Positions 1 to 9,026 are shown, counted from the stretch's first letter. The stretch: 64,000 nt of DNA from Bacillus sp. BGMRC 2118 (GCA_008364785.1 VTTJ01000002.1:496001-560000), one strand, 5' to 3'. A program made the numbers and translations. Notes: generated by a model from the sequence alone, not told the origin.

Positions 1-295
1 AAAATCTGGTGTTAAATAATCATTGATTTTTTGTAAAAAAGACATTAAGATAAACTATGTTTAATCTATCAAAAAACCAATAATTGTCAAAATATCCTTT
101 ATTTTCTGACTAAAATACTAGATAGTGTGAAACGTGCTACAGTGGTATCCTTTACCGAAACTGATTAGGTTCTTTAAACAGCTTAAATTTCATTCTGTTT
201 GGTTAACCTCTGATCTTTATATTGCATTAGGAAATTCACGCCCGGCTAAATACGTAATACTATGAATGATTGATGATTGAAGGAGGTTCTTCAAA
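1..295. other. Intergenic leader upstream of yqgS, no gene seen
   Basis: No open frame with a ribosome-binding site is visible on either strand. The stretch is AT-rich and contains a GGTTAACC palindrome near 201-208. It ends in a clear GGAGG motif at 282-286 that serves the next gene. A promoter for that gene should lie here, but I could not pick one pair of boxes with confidence. Confidence 0.5.
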
Positions 296-2194
296 ATGAA
301 AAAAACCACATGGTATAAAATGTGGCCATTGTTATTATCCATTTTTATGTTATGGATAAAAACATATATTGTCTATAAAACTAGCTTTGATATAAAAATT
401 GAAAACTGGAAGCAGGAATTCATCCTGTTTATCAATCCATTAAGTTTTATCTTATTATTTCTTGGTGTCACACTAAGTGTAAAAGAAAAGAGAAGAATTC
501 GATTATTATATACATTAGGCTTTATTACAAGCTTTATCCTCTTCGCCAACGTTGTATACTACCGTTTCTTCAATGATTTCCTTACGATACCTGTTTTATT
601 CCAAACAAGTAATATGGGCGACTTAGGAAACAGTATTACAGAATTGATTACATTTGGTGATCTTTTAATTTTTAGTGACTTGTTAATTCTTTGGATAGTT
701 TTAAAGATTGCTAGAAAAAAAGACGTAATTCCGGCAGGTGTAACAATTTTAAAAAGAGAAAAAATGGCCTACTTATTAGTTGCTGTTACGATTATAATCG
801 TGAACCTAGGACTGGCTGAATCAGAACGTCCTGAGTTATTAACAAGAACGTTTGACCGTGAAATATTAGTCAAAAACATAGGGACATATAACTTCCACAT
901 ATATGATGCTGTCATACAGTCTAAATCTTCGGCACAAAGGGCATTAGCTGATGGGAGTGAATTAGTTGAAATTGAAAACTATCTAAAAGCTAATCATCGT
1001 AGTGCTTCTGATGAACTGTTTGGAGCAGCAAAAGGTAAAAATGTAATTGTCGTTTCAATGGAATCATTACAAAACTTCGTAATAGGTGAAACAATTGATG
1101 GTCAAGAAATCACACCATTTCTTAATGAGTTTATTGGAGAGAGTTACTATTTTGATAACTTTTATCACCAAACAGGGCAAGGAAAAACATCAGATTCTGA
1201 ATTTCTATTAGAAAATTCCTTGTATCCATTAGGAAGAGGAGCTGTATTCTTTACACATGGTACAAATGAATATACGGCAACTCCTGAGATTATAAAAGAA
1301 CACGGCTATTACTCAGCTGTGCTTCATGCGAATAATAAGAGCTTCTGGAATCGAGATATCATGTATCAGTCACTAGGATATGATCATTTCTTCGAGGTCA
1401 ATGATTACATTATCAATGATGAAAATTCAATAGGTTGGGGATTAAAGGATAAAGACTTCTTTGATCAGTCAATCTCACACTTAAAGGCATTACCTGAACC
1501 GTATTACGCTAAATTCATTACGTTAACGAACCACTTTCCATTCGAACTTGGAGAAGAGGATAAAATGATTAACGAATATACGTCAAATAGTAGAACGTTA
1601 AATCGATATTTTCCTACTGTACGTTATATGGATGATGCGTTAAAGGATTTTGTACAACGTCTTAAGGATGAAGGAATGTACGAGGATTCAATCATCATAT
1701 TGTATGGTGATCATTACGGTATTTCTGAAAATCACAATAAAGCAATGGCACAGTTTTTAGGAAAAGATGAAATTACTCCTTTTGATAGCATACAATTGCA
1801 ACGTGTTCCATTAATTATTCATATTCCAGGGCAAGAAGGAAAGACAATTTCGACCACTTCTGGCCAAATCGACTTAAAGCCGACAATTCTACATTTAATG
1901 GGAATTGATACTCATAATGATGTACATTTTGGTGCCGATTTATTTTCAAAAGATAAGCTCCCATTTACTGTTCTTCGTGATGGCAGCTTCATAACCGACA
2001 AGTATGTTTACACAAATAATGAGTGTTATGATAAGGTAACCGGAGAAGTAATGGATGGAAGTGCTTGTGAGCCATATATGGATAAGGCGAAGCGAGAACT
2101 GGAGTATTCCGATAAGATTGTATACGGAGATTTATTACGTTTCTATAATGGTAATAACTTTCAAAATAAAGTAAATAATGTAGTTAATCCTTAA
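296..2194 (+). CDS. yqgS: Lipoteichoic acid synthase family sulfatase-fold membrane enzyme
   Basis: Proteins of this LtaS family polymerise glycerolphosphate, taken from phosphatidylglycerol, onto a glycolipid at the outer face of the membrane. The 632-residue protein has about five membrane segments in residues 10-175 and then an extracellular sulfatase-like domain. The LtaS active-site pattern is present: metal-ligand Glu256 in VVSMES, nucleophile Thr298 in GQGKTSDSE, and metal ligands Asp472-His473 in LYGDHYG. Start is the ATG 9 bases after GGAGG. The next gene is a yqgT homologue, as in B. subtilis, which favours the paralogue YqgS over LtaS itself. The family is certain; the exact paralogue and its physiological product (polymer or primer) are inferred from gene order. 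Confidence 0.9.
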   Translation: MKKTTWYKMWPLLLSIFMLWIKTYIVYKTSFDIKIENWKQEFILFINPLSFILLFLGVTLSVKEKRRIRLLYTLGFITSFILFANVVYYRFFNDFLTIPVLFQTSNMGDLGNSITELITFGDLLIFSDLLILWIVLKIARKKDVIPAGVTILKREKMAYLLVAVTIIIVNLGLAESERPELLTRTFDREILVKNIGTYNFHIYDAVIQSKSSAQRALADGSELVEIENYLKANHRSASDELFGAAKGKNVIVVSMESLQNFVIGETIDGQEITPFLNEFIGESYYFDNFYHQTGQGKTSDSEFLLENSLYPLGRGAVFFTHGTNEYTATPEIIKEHGYYSAVLHANNKSFWNRDIMYQSLGYDHFFEVNDYIINDENSIGWGLKDKDFFDQSISHLKALPEPYYAKFITLTNHFPFELGEEDKMINEYTSNSRTLNRYFPTVRYMDDALKDFVQRLKDEGMYEDSIIILYGDHYGISENHNKAMAQFLGKDEITPFDSIQLQRVPLIIHIPGQEGKTISTTSGQIDLKPTILHLMGIDTHNDVHFGADLFSKDKLPFTVLRDGSFITDKYVYTNNECYDKVTGEVMDGSACEPYMDKAKRELEYSDKIVYGDLLRFYNGNNFQNKVNNVVNP

Positions 2195-2224
2195 AGTCCT
2201 GACTAGTCAGGGCTTTTCTTTTTG
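2193..2224 (+). terminator. Rho-independent terminator after yqgS
   Basis: A short stem (GTCCTGAC / GTCAGGGC) begins right after the stop codon and is followed by a T-rich run. Confidence 0.8.
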
Positions 2225-2343
2225 CCAAGGTTTGCAACTAGAAACTCTTATGATTCGACGTGGCATCACAAGATGGATGTTACGAAGTGATGTACGTCCT
2301 CATTTACCAACCTATTTAATATTTTGGACTACATGTTTCGACT

Positions 2344-2371
2344 ACTATTTTCCGTTCTTCACTCATACATT
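2344..2371 (+). promoter_or_regulatory. Possible sigma-E promoter of yqgT
   Basis: CATACATT at 2364-2371 matches the sigma-E -10 consensus (CATACAHT) at every position. The -35 side, around ACTATTT at 2344-2350, is a poor match at about the right distance. Expression during sporulation would suit a spore-cortex or mother-cell wall peptidase. The call rests on the -10 element alone. Confidence 0.35.
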
Positions 2372-2400
2372 AAATCAGTATGATGTAAGGAGGGGAACAT

Positions 2401-3594
2401 ATGGAGGTACGTGTTCGATTAGGAGATTCGCTCTGGTATTATAGTCAATTGTTTGAAATACCACTTCCTTTGATTATGGACTCTAATCCAATTGAATATC
2501 AGTCTAACTTACGTGTTGCAGATACTGTTTATATCCCTGGGTATGAAATAGAATCATATGTTATTAGGCAAGGTGATACATTTTGGGAATTATCCCATCA
2601 ATATAACATTCCAATTGATGCAATTATATTAGTTAATCCCGCCTTTAATCCCTTAAACCTTCCAATAGGGGAAGAGTTAGTGTTACCAAGACGTGTGAAC
2701 TCTCGGATTGTAAATGGGAAGAAAGAATATCACTTTGATCACTTGGTTGAAGATATACGTAAACTTAAAAAAACATATCCTTTTATTAAACTAGCTAAGA
2801 TAGGAGAAACAGTATTAGGACAGAACTTGTATGAAATAAAAATTGGGAATGGGCCAAAACGTGTACACGTTAATGGATCTTTTCATGCGAATGAATGGAT
2901 AACTAGTGGAGTTATCATGCATTTTCTGGATGATTACTTACAAGCTTTAACAACGAATACTCCACTTCGTGGTTTTTATATGTATCCTTTTTATCATGAA
3001 GTAACATTATCCATCGTACCTATGGTTAACCCGGATGGTGTAAATCTTGTGTTAAAGGGACCACCAGAGACGGAACCATACCGATCCAATGTATTGAAAA
3101 TAAATAATGGAAGCTTGGATTTTTCAAACTGGAAGGCTAATATTCGTGGTATAGATTTAAACAATCAATACCCTGCGTATTGGGAAATCGAAAAGGAAAG
3201 AAAAGAACCTAAGGAGCCGTCACCAAGAGATTATCCTGGTGATTTACCCTTATCCGAACCGGAAGCAATTGCTATGGCAGGGTTAACGGAAAAAAGTGAC
3301 TTTTCTAAAATTCTTGCCTTTCATACGCAAGGGAAAGAAATGTACTGGGGATATATGAATCTAGAACCTCCTGAGGCAGCCCGAATTGCCAGCGAATTTG
3401 AACGAGTAAGTGGTTACAAAGCAATTCAAGTTATTGATAGTCATGCTGGATTTAGAGATTGGTATATTTATAAGTGGAAACGACCCGGCTTTACAATTGA
3501 GCTAGGGGAAGGTGTGAATCCATTACCATTATCGCAATTTGATGAGATATATGAAAATAGTTTGGGAATATTCCTAGCAAGTCTTTATATGTAG
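2401..3594 (+). CDS. yqgT: LysM-containing gamma-D-glutamyl-L-diamino acid endopeptidase, M14 family
   Basis: Probable peptidoglycan-stem-peptide hydrolase cutting the gamma-D-Glu to diamino acid bond (endopeptidase I type). Two LysM wall-binding repeats (about residues 3-48 and 52-97) precede an M14 zinc carboxypeptidase fold (about 110-397). Zinc ligands are visible as His162 and Glu165 in FHANEW and His308 in AFHTQG; the catalytic Glu is Glu367 in TIELGE. No signal peptide is present, as is usual for this family, so action in a sporulating or lysing cell is plausible. Start ATG 2401 follows AGGAGGGG at 2389-2396. It lies between yqgS and yqgU as in B. subtilis. Confidence 0.9.
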   Translation: MEVRVRLGDSLWYYSQLFEIPLPLIMDSNPIEYQSNLRVADTVYIPGYEIESYVIRQGDTFWELSHQYNIPIDAIILVNPAFNPLNLPIGEELVLPRRVNSRIVNGKKEYHFDHLVEDIRKLKKTYPFIKLAKIGETVLGQNLYEIKIGNGPKRVHVNGSFHANEWITSGVIMHFLDDYLQALTTNTPLRGFYMYPFYHEVTLSIVPMVNPDGVNLVLKGPPETEPYRSNVLKINNGSLDFSNWKANIRGIDLNNQYPAYWEIEKERKEPKEPSPRDYPGDLPLSEPEAIAMAGLTEKSDFSKILAFHTQGKEMYWGYMNLEPPEAARIASEFERVSGYKAIQVIDSHAGFRDWYIYKWKRPGFTIELGEGVNPLPLSQFDEIYENSLGIFLASLYM

Positions 3595-3598
3595 AAAG

Positions 3599-3623
3599 CA
3601 GTCACCATTGTGGCTGTTTTTTT
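3599..3623 (+). terminator. Terminator after yqgT
   Basis: A 7-bp stem CAGTCAC / GTGGCTG (one G-T pair) with a 4-base loop is followed by seven T residues. Confidence 0.8.
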
Positions 3624-3659
3624 GGACTTATTTGAAATACTTTAGGTAAAATATAATAA

Positions 3660-3761
3660 TCCATCAGTGAAGCCAAAGAATTTGGTGTTGTTGAAGCTCA
3701 CAAATTAATCAATCTTTACGATAGTAGCAGTCATTATTTTCAAATTTTTGAAACTTTTTAG
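3660..3761 (+). pseudogene. Possible remnant of a protein-coding gene
   Basis: Between the yqgT terminator and yqgU, one frame stays open for 33 codons and reads like protein: it includes ISEAKEFGVVEAHKLINLYD and ends in TAG at 3759-3761. It has no start codon and no ribosome-binding site. I do not recognise the family. It may be the 3' scrap of a decayed gene, or chance. Confidence 0.2.
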
Positions 3762-3810
3762 TCGCCTTAAACGTATTAATTATATAGTCATTTTTTACGG
3801 GGTGAGTTCT

Positions 3811-4914
3811 TTGGATCGGATTGGGTTGCTTTTAATAATGGTTTGCATTCTCCTGTGTGGCTGCAATTCTTTCCAAGCTGAAGGAATAAAGCCTGCGAGT
3901 GAAAGAGAAAGTTCTTTGATAAATAAGAAGCTGCCAAGTGGTGAAAATCAACAAAGTCATTCTATTGTTCCAATCCAAAACGAGGAGGGACAATTTCAGT
4001 CTGTTGTAGAATGGCAGGATAATGAACACTTACTGTATATTGTAAATGATGAGGCAGGCGCAAAGGTTTTTAAACATCATCTTTATTCAGGGAAACAAGA
4101 GTTATTCTTCGAAGCTAAAGACCCGATTATTACGCTTCAAAGTAGTCCATCTAATCAATATTTTCTCATACACACTTCCAAATCTAGTTATGAGGCAAAC
4201 TTAATTATTGTTGATAAAGAGGGGGAAGAAGTTTTCAATTGGGTGAATGAATCCTCTGAACTTCAGTATGTATGGAACCCCTTTGATGAAAATAAAATAT
4301 TTATTACTAGCTTCTTAGAAGATTGGTCTTTTAAAAATTATATATTAAATATCGATCAGAAATTGGTTGAAGATCATACACTACCGCATCCATTTATCCA
4401 ATGGATGAGCCTCGCATCTGTTACGTATTTAAAGTGGGAGGACGCACATACGGAAGCGCCGTTATACTTAGCAAGTATTGATGGAGAAGAAGAGAAAAAA
4501 ATCGGTGAACAGATCTTTGCTTATCATTCATATAAAGACATATTCCTCACCATTTCAGTTAAGAATGAGTCCATTCATTATCAATTCTCTAATACTGAAA
4601 CATTGGAGAAGATTCGGGAATTTACACTTCCTGTGATTAATACGTTTTCTGATAACTGGTGGATCCCTAATTATGACTATGATTTGACTAAGAAGAAGTT
4701 TTATTACTTTAAGCCTACTGCAGAAGGTGACGAAGTAATGTCATTGAATTTAGTTTCTTTCTCACCAGAGACAGGAGAAGAAGAAATTATCCTTACAAAC
4801 CTCGAAGATCAGCCTATAAATGTTTCAAGTGATGGAGAAAAGTTGTTACTTGGATACCAATATAATACAATAATTGAGTTAAGCACGAAAAAAACTAGTA
4901 CACTTATTAACTAA
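3811..4914 (+). CDS. yqgU: YqgU-like lipoprotein of unknown function
   Basis: The 367-residue protein begins with a hydrophobic segment and a lipobox-like LCGC (Cys18), so it is probably a membrane-anchored lipoprotein facing outward. The rest has repeated strand-rich stretches (for example around VEWQDNEHLLYIVND and VSSDGEKLLLGYQYN) that resemble a beta-propeller, though I cannot count blades. Function is unknown. I chose the TTG at 3811 because GGGGTGA at 3799-3805 sits just upstream and the signal sequence then starts properly. An earlier in-frame TTG at 3748 adds 21 residues with no ribosome-binding site. Identity as YqgU comes from its place between yqgT and yqgV; that placement is inference. 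Confidence 0.75.
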   Translation: MDRIGLLLIMVCILLCGCNSFQAEGIKPASERESSLINKKLPSGENQQSHSIVPIQNEEGQFQSVVEWQDNEHLLYIVNDEAGAKVFKHHLYSGKQELFFEAKDPIITLQSSPSNQYFLIHTSKSSYEANLIIVDKEGEEVFNWVNESSELQYVWNPFDENKIFITSFLEDWSFKNYILNIDQKLVEDHTLPHPFIQWMSLASVTYLKWEDAHTEAPLYLASIDGEEEKKIGEQIFAYHSYKDIFLTISVKNESIHYQFSNTETLEKIREFTLPVINTFSDNWWIPNYDYDLTKKKFYYFKPTAEGDEVMSLNLVSFSPETGEEEIILTNLEDQPINVSSDGEKLLLGYQYNTIIELSTKKTSTLIN

Positions 4915-4927
4915 TAGAGGTGATTTT

Positions 4928-5242
4928 GTGGCAATCGTCGATGTAACAGTAATACCAATCGGAACAGATACTCCTAGTGTCAGTCAATATGTAGCAGAAA
5001 TTCAAGGAATCTTAAAGGAATACGAACAACAAGGAAAAATTTCTTATCAATTAACTCCAATGAGTACACTAATAGAAGGAGAGTTACCCGATCTATTTGA
5101 TGTGATTCAAGCCATTCATGAATCTCCATTTCAAAATGGAATTCAAAGGGTAGCGACGAATATCCGAATTGATGACAGAAGAGATAAAAAAGTAAAAATG
5201 AATGATAAATTAGAAAGTGTCAGACAGAGGATGAAAAACTAA
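4928..5242 (+). CDS. yqgV: UPF0045/MTH1187-type thiamine-binding-like protein
   Basis: A 104-residue cytosolic protein with the compact alpha/beta (ferredoxin-like) pattern of the MTH1187/YkoF-related UPF0045 family, some members of which bind thiamine. The family-typical start (VDVTVIPIGTDTPSVSQYVA) and the Glu-rich helices are present. GTG start, with AGAGGTGA at 4916-4923 upstream. It follows yqgU by 13 bases, so the two are likely co-transcribed and end together at the strong hairpin that follows. Ligand binding is a family-level suggestion only. Confidence 0.8.
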   Translation: MAIVDVTVIPIGTDTPSVSQYVAEIQGILKEYEQQGKISYQLTPMSTLIEGELPDLFDVIQAIHESPFQNGIQRVATNIRIDDRRDKKVKMNDKLESVRQRMKN

Positions 5243-5288
5243 AAAAGACAGGTTAGCGGCATTTTTGCCAGACTAACCTGTCTTTTTT
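5241..5288. terminator. Bidirectional terminator between yqgV and yqgW
   Basis: AAAAAAGACAGGTTAG pairs with CTAACCTGTCTTTTTT around a short inner stem (GGC ATTTTT GCC). There are A/T runs on both sides, so it can serve both converging genes. Confidence 0.9.
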
Positions 5289-5294
5289 GAGTAA

Positions 5295-5468
5295 TTAGTG
5301 AGCTGTTGGGAATCCGTGATGGATTAACGTCATAATTGTAAACCAACCAAAAACAACTAGCGTACCTGCAGCAAAAACTACTGCAAGAATATTTTTCTCA
5401 CGAAGGGAACGAATTGTTCCGAATAAAGCTAATAACGTAACAAGAGCAAAAATGATAATTAGACCCAT
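5295..5468 (-). CDS. yqgW: Small two-pass membrane protein, YqgW/DUF2759-like
   Basis: A 57-residue protein that is nearly all membrane: one segment begins at MGLIIIFALVTLLALFG and a second covers NILAVVFAAGTLVVFGWFTI. Its function is unknown. The start at 5468 is preferred because AAGGGGG lies 9 bases upstream; an upstream in-frame start at 5528 would add 20 polar residues without a better signal. The position opposite yqgV and next to yqgX matches the B. subtilis order, and the DUF2759 label is from memory of that locus. Confidence 0.7.
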   Translation of the reverse strand: MGLIIIFALVTLLALFGTIRSLREKNILAVVFAAGTLVVFGWFTIMTLIHHGFPTAH

Positions 5469-5671
5469 GATATAATACCCCCTTCTATTAGTTTTTACAT
5501 GAGAGGTTAAATTCTTTTCCTTTATCACAATATGTTAGTGAAGTGGACCTCTAGCATATGTACCTTTTACCATTGGATTATCTCGATCCTTGTTATTTTT
5601 TCATATACATGAACAAATATACAAATTGGATAGAAAATCACCATAACAATCTTATTTTAATCGTTTTCTAT

Positions 5672-6136
5672 TTATTTGTCGAGTTCAAAAAAGTTAATTG
5701 ATACTTCGTAGGCATTAGCAATTTTTTCAATTAATGCTTGATGGTGAACGTCTACGAAGTACGTAGTATGTTCTTGTGCTATTAAATGTTCATCAAATTG
5801 TAACAGTGCCATGCTAATATGCTCTTCCTTACCTCCAATTATTTCAAAAGCATGTACCATAGAAGTTAATAAAAATGCCTTCTGACTGGTCGTCTGAAAT
5901 CCATAATCGCCAAAAGAGTCCCAATAGTTTCCACCCACTAGTTGTGTTAAAACATGTGTCATCTCAATAATGGAAAAGTCCTTTAGTTCACTTTCAATAT
6001 AGTGGACATCTTCGTCAGAAGAAAAAATATAAAATGTAGCGTATTGTTCAACAAATGACGTAGCAACCACCAAAAAAGGTTCGATAATGTCATGATAATT
6101 TTCATCAGCTAGTTCAATAGCATTAAATGTATGCAT
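5672..6136 (-). CDS. Hypothetical acidic cytosolic protein
   Basis: I do not recognise this 154-residue protein. It has no signal peptide or membrane segment, is acidic, and looks mostly helical, with aromatic-rich patches such as VEQYATFYIFSS and GGNYWDSFGDYGFQTT. An AAGGAG motif lies 5-10 bases upstream of the ATG at 6136. It is divergent from yqgX and separated from yqgW by about 140 AT-rich bases. B. subtilis has no gene here that I recall, so it may be lineage-specific. Length and coding character support a real gene. Confidence 0.65.
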   Translation of the reverse strand: MHTFNAIELADENYHDIIEPFLVVATSFVEQYATFYIFSSDEDVHYIESELKDFSIIEMTHVLTQLVGGNYWDSFGDYGFQTTSQKAFLLTSMVHAFEIIGGKEEHISMALLQFDEHLIAQEHTTYFVDVHHQALIEKIANAYEVSINFFELDK

Positions 6137-6224
6137 CTTTTACTCCTTTAGTTTTTTACTATGAAATATTCTGTTATTCTAGTGTAGAATACAAGTAGTG
6201 CAAATGTAAATGGAGGTTTTTTTA

Positions 6225-6860
6225 ATGAAATGGAGAAGGATGCCGTTAGGTCCAATTGGCACGAATGCATATATTCTTTCAAATGAAAAAAAAGAAAGTA
6301 TAATCATTGACCCAGGTGCTGAGGCACATAAAATTTTTGCTTATGTAAATGAGTATAAATTACAGCCTTTAGCCATTCTCTTAACTCATGCTCACTATGA
6401 TCATATCGGAGCAGTTGATGAAGTGAGAGAAAAATATACAATTCCGGTATACATACATAAAAAAGAAAAAAACTGGCTTATTGATCCGGCTTTAAACCTG
6501 TCGTTTCGAGTACCATATTTAGAACCACTACGCTTAAAAGAAGCAGAAGAGATTCTGGATGGTGAAGGTGAACTTTCTATTGGTGATTTCGTATTTACAG
6601 TATTTGAGACACCAGGTCATTCTCCTGGAAGTATTTCTTTCTATTTCAAGAAAGATCATGTGGTTTTTTCCGGGGATGCCTTATTTGAGGGCAGTATTGG
6701 CAGAACAGACCTACCTGGTGGAAACACGGAACAACTATTGAGAAGTATTCATGACAAACTATTGACTCTACCAGAGGAAACATTAGTACTTTCAGGCCAT
6801 GGTTTGGAAACGACAATTCAACAAGAAATGGATACAAATCCTTTTCTAAATGGTTATTAA
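6225..6860 (+). CDS. yqgX: Metallo-beta-lactamase fold hydrolase (YqgX, glyoxalase II-like)
   Basis: A 211-residue MBL-fold hydrolase. The metal-binding motif THAHYDHIG (residues 54-62) is complete, followed by ETPGHSPGS, SGDALFEGSIGRTD and SGHG, which supply the further His and Asp ligands. Family members hydrolyse thioesters such as S-lactoylglutathione or bacillithiol equivalents; the substrate here is inferred only. GGAGG at 6211-6215 fixes the ATG at 6225, and the ATG at 6210 lies inside that ribosome-binding region. The next gene starts 6 bases after its stop, so they form one transcription unit. Confidence 0.88.
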   Translation: MKWRRMPLGPIGTNAYILSNEKKESIIIDPGAEAHKIFAYVNEYKLQPLAILLTHAHYDHIGAVDEVREKYTIPVYIHKKEKNWLIDPALNLSFRVPYLEPLRLKEAEEILDGEGELSIGDFVFTVFETPGHSPGSISFYFKKDHVVFSGDALFEGSIGRTDLPGGNTEQLLRSIHDKLLTLPEETLVLSGHGLETTIQQEMDTNPFLNGY

Positions 6861-6866
6861 TAAAAT

Positions 6867-7982
6867 ATGGTAATGAAATATATCAAACAAGCTATAAAAC
6901 AGTCAGAAACAAAATCAATCTCCTATTCAACGTTTATGGAATTAGCTTTATATCACCCCGAAATGGGCTACTATATGAAGCAACAGACCAAAATCGGAAA
7001 GACAGGAGACTTTTACACAAGTAGTTCTGTATCTTCCATCTTTGCCGAAACTCTAGCAGATGTTTTTATAAAATTGATGGAAACAGGTGCTGTGTGGCCG
7101 ACAATCGTCGAATTTGGAGCAGGTAATGGAAGTTTTGCTAAACAAGTTCTTGCCTCTTGGAGGATGAAGTCACCAGAGACTTATCATAAGGGAAGTTACT
7201 TTATTGTTGAGACAAGTCCCCATCATAAACAATTAATACAGGAAACCGTCAGTTCATTTCAGAAGGTAACAATTTTGGAGAGCCTTAAAGAACTACAGAC
7301 ATTAATGCCGAAGTATCAAGGAATTATCTTTTCAAATGAATTTTTTGATGCGTTTCCTGTAGATGTCATTGAAAAGAAGAACGGTATGTTGTTTGAAGTG
7401 AAGATTACAGAGGGGAAGACGGATGAGCTTGAAGAAGTACTAATTCCTCTTGAGAATCAACACATATTAGAATTTATACATGATTATCAAATTAAAGTGA
7501 TTGAAGGCTTCCGCTTTGAAGTTCCTATTGCAATGTGTAGGTTCATTCGTGAACTTGGAGACTGGCTTACAGAAGGAATTGTATTTACAATAGATTATGG
7601 CTATTCAGATGAAGAATGGCTTCTCCCTTTTCATAAGGAAGGGAGTTTGCGGGGCTATTATAAACATCAGCTCATCCGTAACCCACTTGAACACGTAGGA
7701 GAAATGGATTTAACGACCCATATTCATTTGGATAAGTTGATTCTGGCAGGAGCATCGTCTAACCTTGATCATTATGCTACGTATAGACAAGATGAATATT
7801 TGCTGAAGGCTGGTATTTTAAATTATTTAGAAGAGAATCATGATACAAACCCGTTTTCCGAGAAGAGTAAAAAAAACAGAGCGATTCGCTCCCTGATTAT
7901 GCAGGGAGGAATTAGTAGCAGTTTTCATGTTGTTATACAAACAAAGAACATGAACAGAGAAGTGATAGAAAAGTTAATATAA
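6867..7982 (+). CDS. SAM-dependent methyltransferase of the MidA/NDUFAF7 (DUF185) family
   Basis: The 371-residue protein carries the hallmarks of this family: YHPEMGYYMKQQTKIGKTGDFYTS near the N-terminus (about 28-50), the SAM-binding glycine loop EFGAGNGSFA (about 80-89), SNEFFDAFPVDV (about 157-168) and IDYGY (about 242-246). Relatives methylate an arginine of a mitochondrial complex I subunit; the bacterial target is unknown. The ribosome-binding site is weak. ATG 6867 is used, though ATG 6873 (MKYIKQ) is equally possible. It is translationally close-coupled to yqgX and ends at a strong hairpin. Confidence 0.82.
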   Translation: MVMKYIKQAIKQSETKSISYSTFMELALYHPEMGYYMKQQTKIGKTGDFYTSSSVSSIFAETLADVFIKLMETGAVWPTIVEFGAGNGSFAKQVLASWRMKSPETYHKGSYFIVETSPHHKQLIQETVSSFQKVTILESLKELQTLMPKYQGIIFSNEFFDAFPVDVIEKKNGMLFEVKITEGKTDELEEVLIPLENQHILEFIHDYQIKVIEGFRFEVPIAMCRFIRELGDWLTEGIVFTIDYGYSDEEWLLPFHKEGSLRGYYKHQLIRNPLEHVGEMDLTTHIHLDKLILAGASSNLDHYATYRQDEYLLKAGILNYLEENHDTNPFSEKSKKNRAIRSLIMQGGISSSFHVVIQTKNMNREVIEKLI

Positions 7983-8013
7983 AAAAGCGATGGGAAATTC
8001 CCATCGCTTTTAC
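7981..8013. terminator. Bidirectional terminator between the methyltransferase gene and yqgY
   Basis: Perfect stem AAAAGCGATGGGAA / TTCCCATCGCTTTT with a minimal loop and an A run and a T run on the two sides. It can stop both converging genes. Confidence 0.9.
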
Positions 8014-8016
8014 TTT

Positions 8017-8262
8017 TTAGTGGCCACTTGTTCCTAACGGCATCATGAATGTAGTCCAGTACGTAAATCCTACAAAGAATATTGTTAAGTAAGCACCGAA
8101 AATATAAATATACATACGTTCAGATAGCTTTAAGTAACCTAATAGAACAAAAAATACTGTCTGTCCGAGAAATAGTAATGAGGTTGTATACATATCTCCT
8201 AAGAAGAACATAACTGAAAAAATACCAGTCCAAAACCCCATAACACGGTACATACGATCCAT
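8017..8262 (-). CDS. yqgY: DUF2626 small membrane protein YqgY
   Basis: 81 residues with three hydrophobic segments (GFWTGIFSVMFFLGDMY, LLFLGQTVFFVLLGYLKL, IYIFGAYLTIFFVGFTY). The sequence start MDRMYRVMGFWTGIF is typical of the DUF2626 family (YqgY). Function is unknown; it is an integral membrane protein. A GGAGG motif lies about 7 bases upstream of the ATG. It faces away from mgsR, with roughly 290 AT-rich bases between the two starts. Confidence 0.85.
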   Translation of the reverse strand: MDRMYRVMGFWTGIFSVMFFLGDMYTTSLLFLGQTVFFVLLGYLKLSERMYIYIFGAYLTIFFVGFTYWTTFMMPLGTSGH

Positions 8263-8390
8263 ATGTATCCCTCCTTCTTTACCTAGTCCATCACTTTTAC
8301 TATTATAATGTACGTTTCTTATGATGTAAATATTAGAAAAAAATACTTTATGTCTTATTTTTGAAGATTACGGTTTAAATTTTTAAATAG

Positions 8391-8416
8391 GTTTAAAAAC
8401 TGTAAATTCGGCTAAT
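8391..8416 (+). promoter_or_regulatory. Possible sigma-B promoter of mgsR
   Basis: GTTTAA at 8391-8396 is followed after 13 bases by GGCTAA at 8410-8415, a four-of-six match to the sigma-B -10 GGGTAT. mgsR is a sigma-B-dependent gene in B. subtilis, which raises the prior. The rest of the 8263-8551 gap is AT-rich with no gene. Confidence 0.3.
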
Positions 8417-8551
8417 TAGGTAAGTAATTAATAAATTTTAATATTTATATATACAAAAGTTATACAAAAGGTATACAATGAAAAATATAGTCATTGATTT
8501 TTAATCAAATATCGGAAATCCATCATGAATAACTGAATGGAGGCAATAATT

Positions 8552-8929
8552 ATGGAAAATTTACTTTTTTATACGTATCCAAGCTGCACATCCTGCCGAA
8601 AGACAAAGGCCTGGTTAAAAGCTCATAACGTGACATTTGAAGAAAGACATTTATTCAGAGAAACCCCCACTCTCGAAGAGTTAAAGCAAATTCTGTCGTT
8701 AACAACAGAAGGAATCGATGAAATCTTAGCAACGAGAAGTCAGTCATTTAAAAAGTTAAATATAGATGTGGATGAATTGACAGTTTCAGAAATATTATCA
8801 CTTTTGAATGAGCAGCCAAAACTATTGAGAAGACCAATTATTACTGACGGTAAGCGACTTGTAGTAGGATATAATAAATCAGCACTACAAAATATGACAA
8901 AAAAGGCACTTAAAACTTCTGTTTCATAA
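8552..8929 (+). CDS. mgsR: Spx/ArsC-family stress regulator MgsR
   Basis: A 125-residue thioredoxin-fold protein of the Spx/ArsC family, with a redox-sensing Cys12-x-x-Cys15 (SCTSC) at the N-terminus and the conserved LLRRPIITDGKRLVVGYN segment near the C-terminus. Such proteins bind the RNA polymerase alpha C-terminal domain; MgsR controls a branch of the general stress regulon in B. subtilis. GGAGG at 8539-8543 places the start at ATG 8552; the in-frame ATG at 8537 overlaps the ribosome-binding site. The position after yqgY (yqgZ in the old naming) supports MgsR over Spx itself. Confidence 0.85.
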   Translation: MENLLFYTYPSCTSCRKTKAWLKAHNVTFEERHLFRETPTLEELKQILSLTTEGIDEILATRSQSFKKLNIDVDELTVSEILSLLNEQPKLLRRPIITDGKRLVVGYNKSALQNMTKKALKTSVS

Positions 8930-8969
8930 CATGCATTTTGATCAAATTTTTTAATCGAAGTGTGAAAAT

Positions 8970-9021
8970 AAAAGAGCAGACACGTGTTATATTTTTAATA
9001 TAACCATGTGTCTGCTCTTTT
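8970..9021. terminator. Long bidirectional hairpin between mgsR and tRNA-Gln
   Basis: AAAAGAGCAGACACGTGTTATAT pairs with the right arm ATATAACCATGTGTCTGCTCTTTT with very few mismatches, giving a stem of more than 20 pairs. It has T runs on both strands, so it can end mgsR and the leftward tRNA transcript. Confidence 0.85.
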
Positions 9022-9026
9022 ATTTA

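Noticed and set aside
2232..2444. 70-codon frame upstream of yqgT
   Set aside because: It runs through the yqgT ribosome-binding site and start, lacks its own site and has no protein-like pattern.
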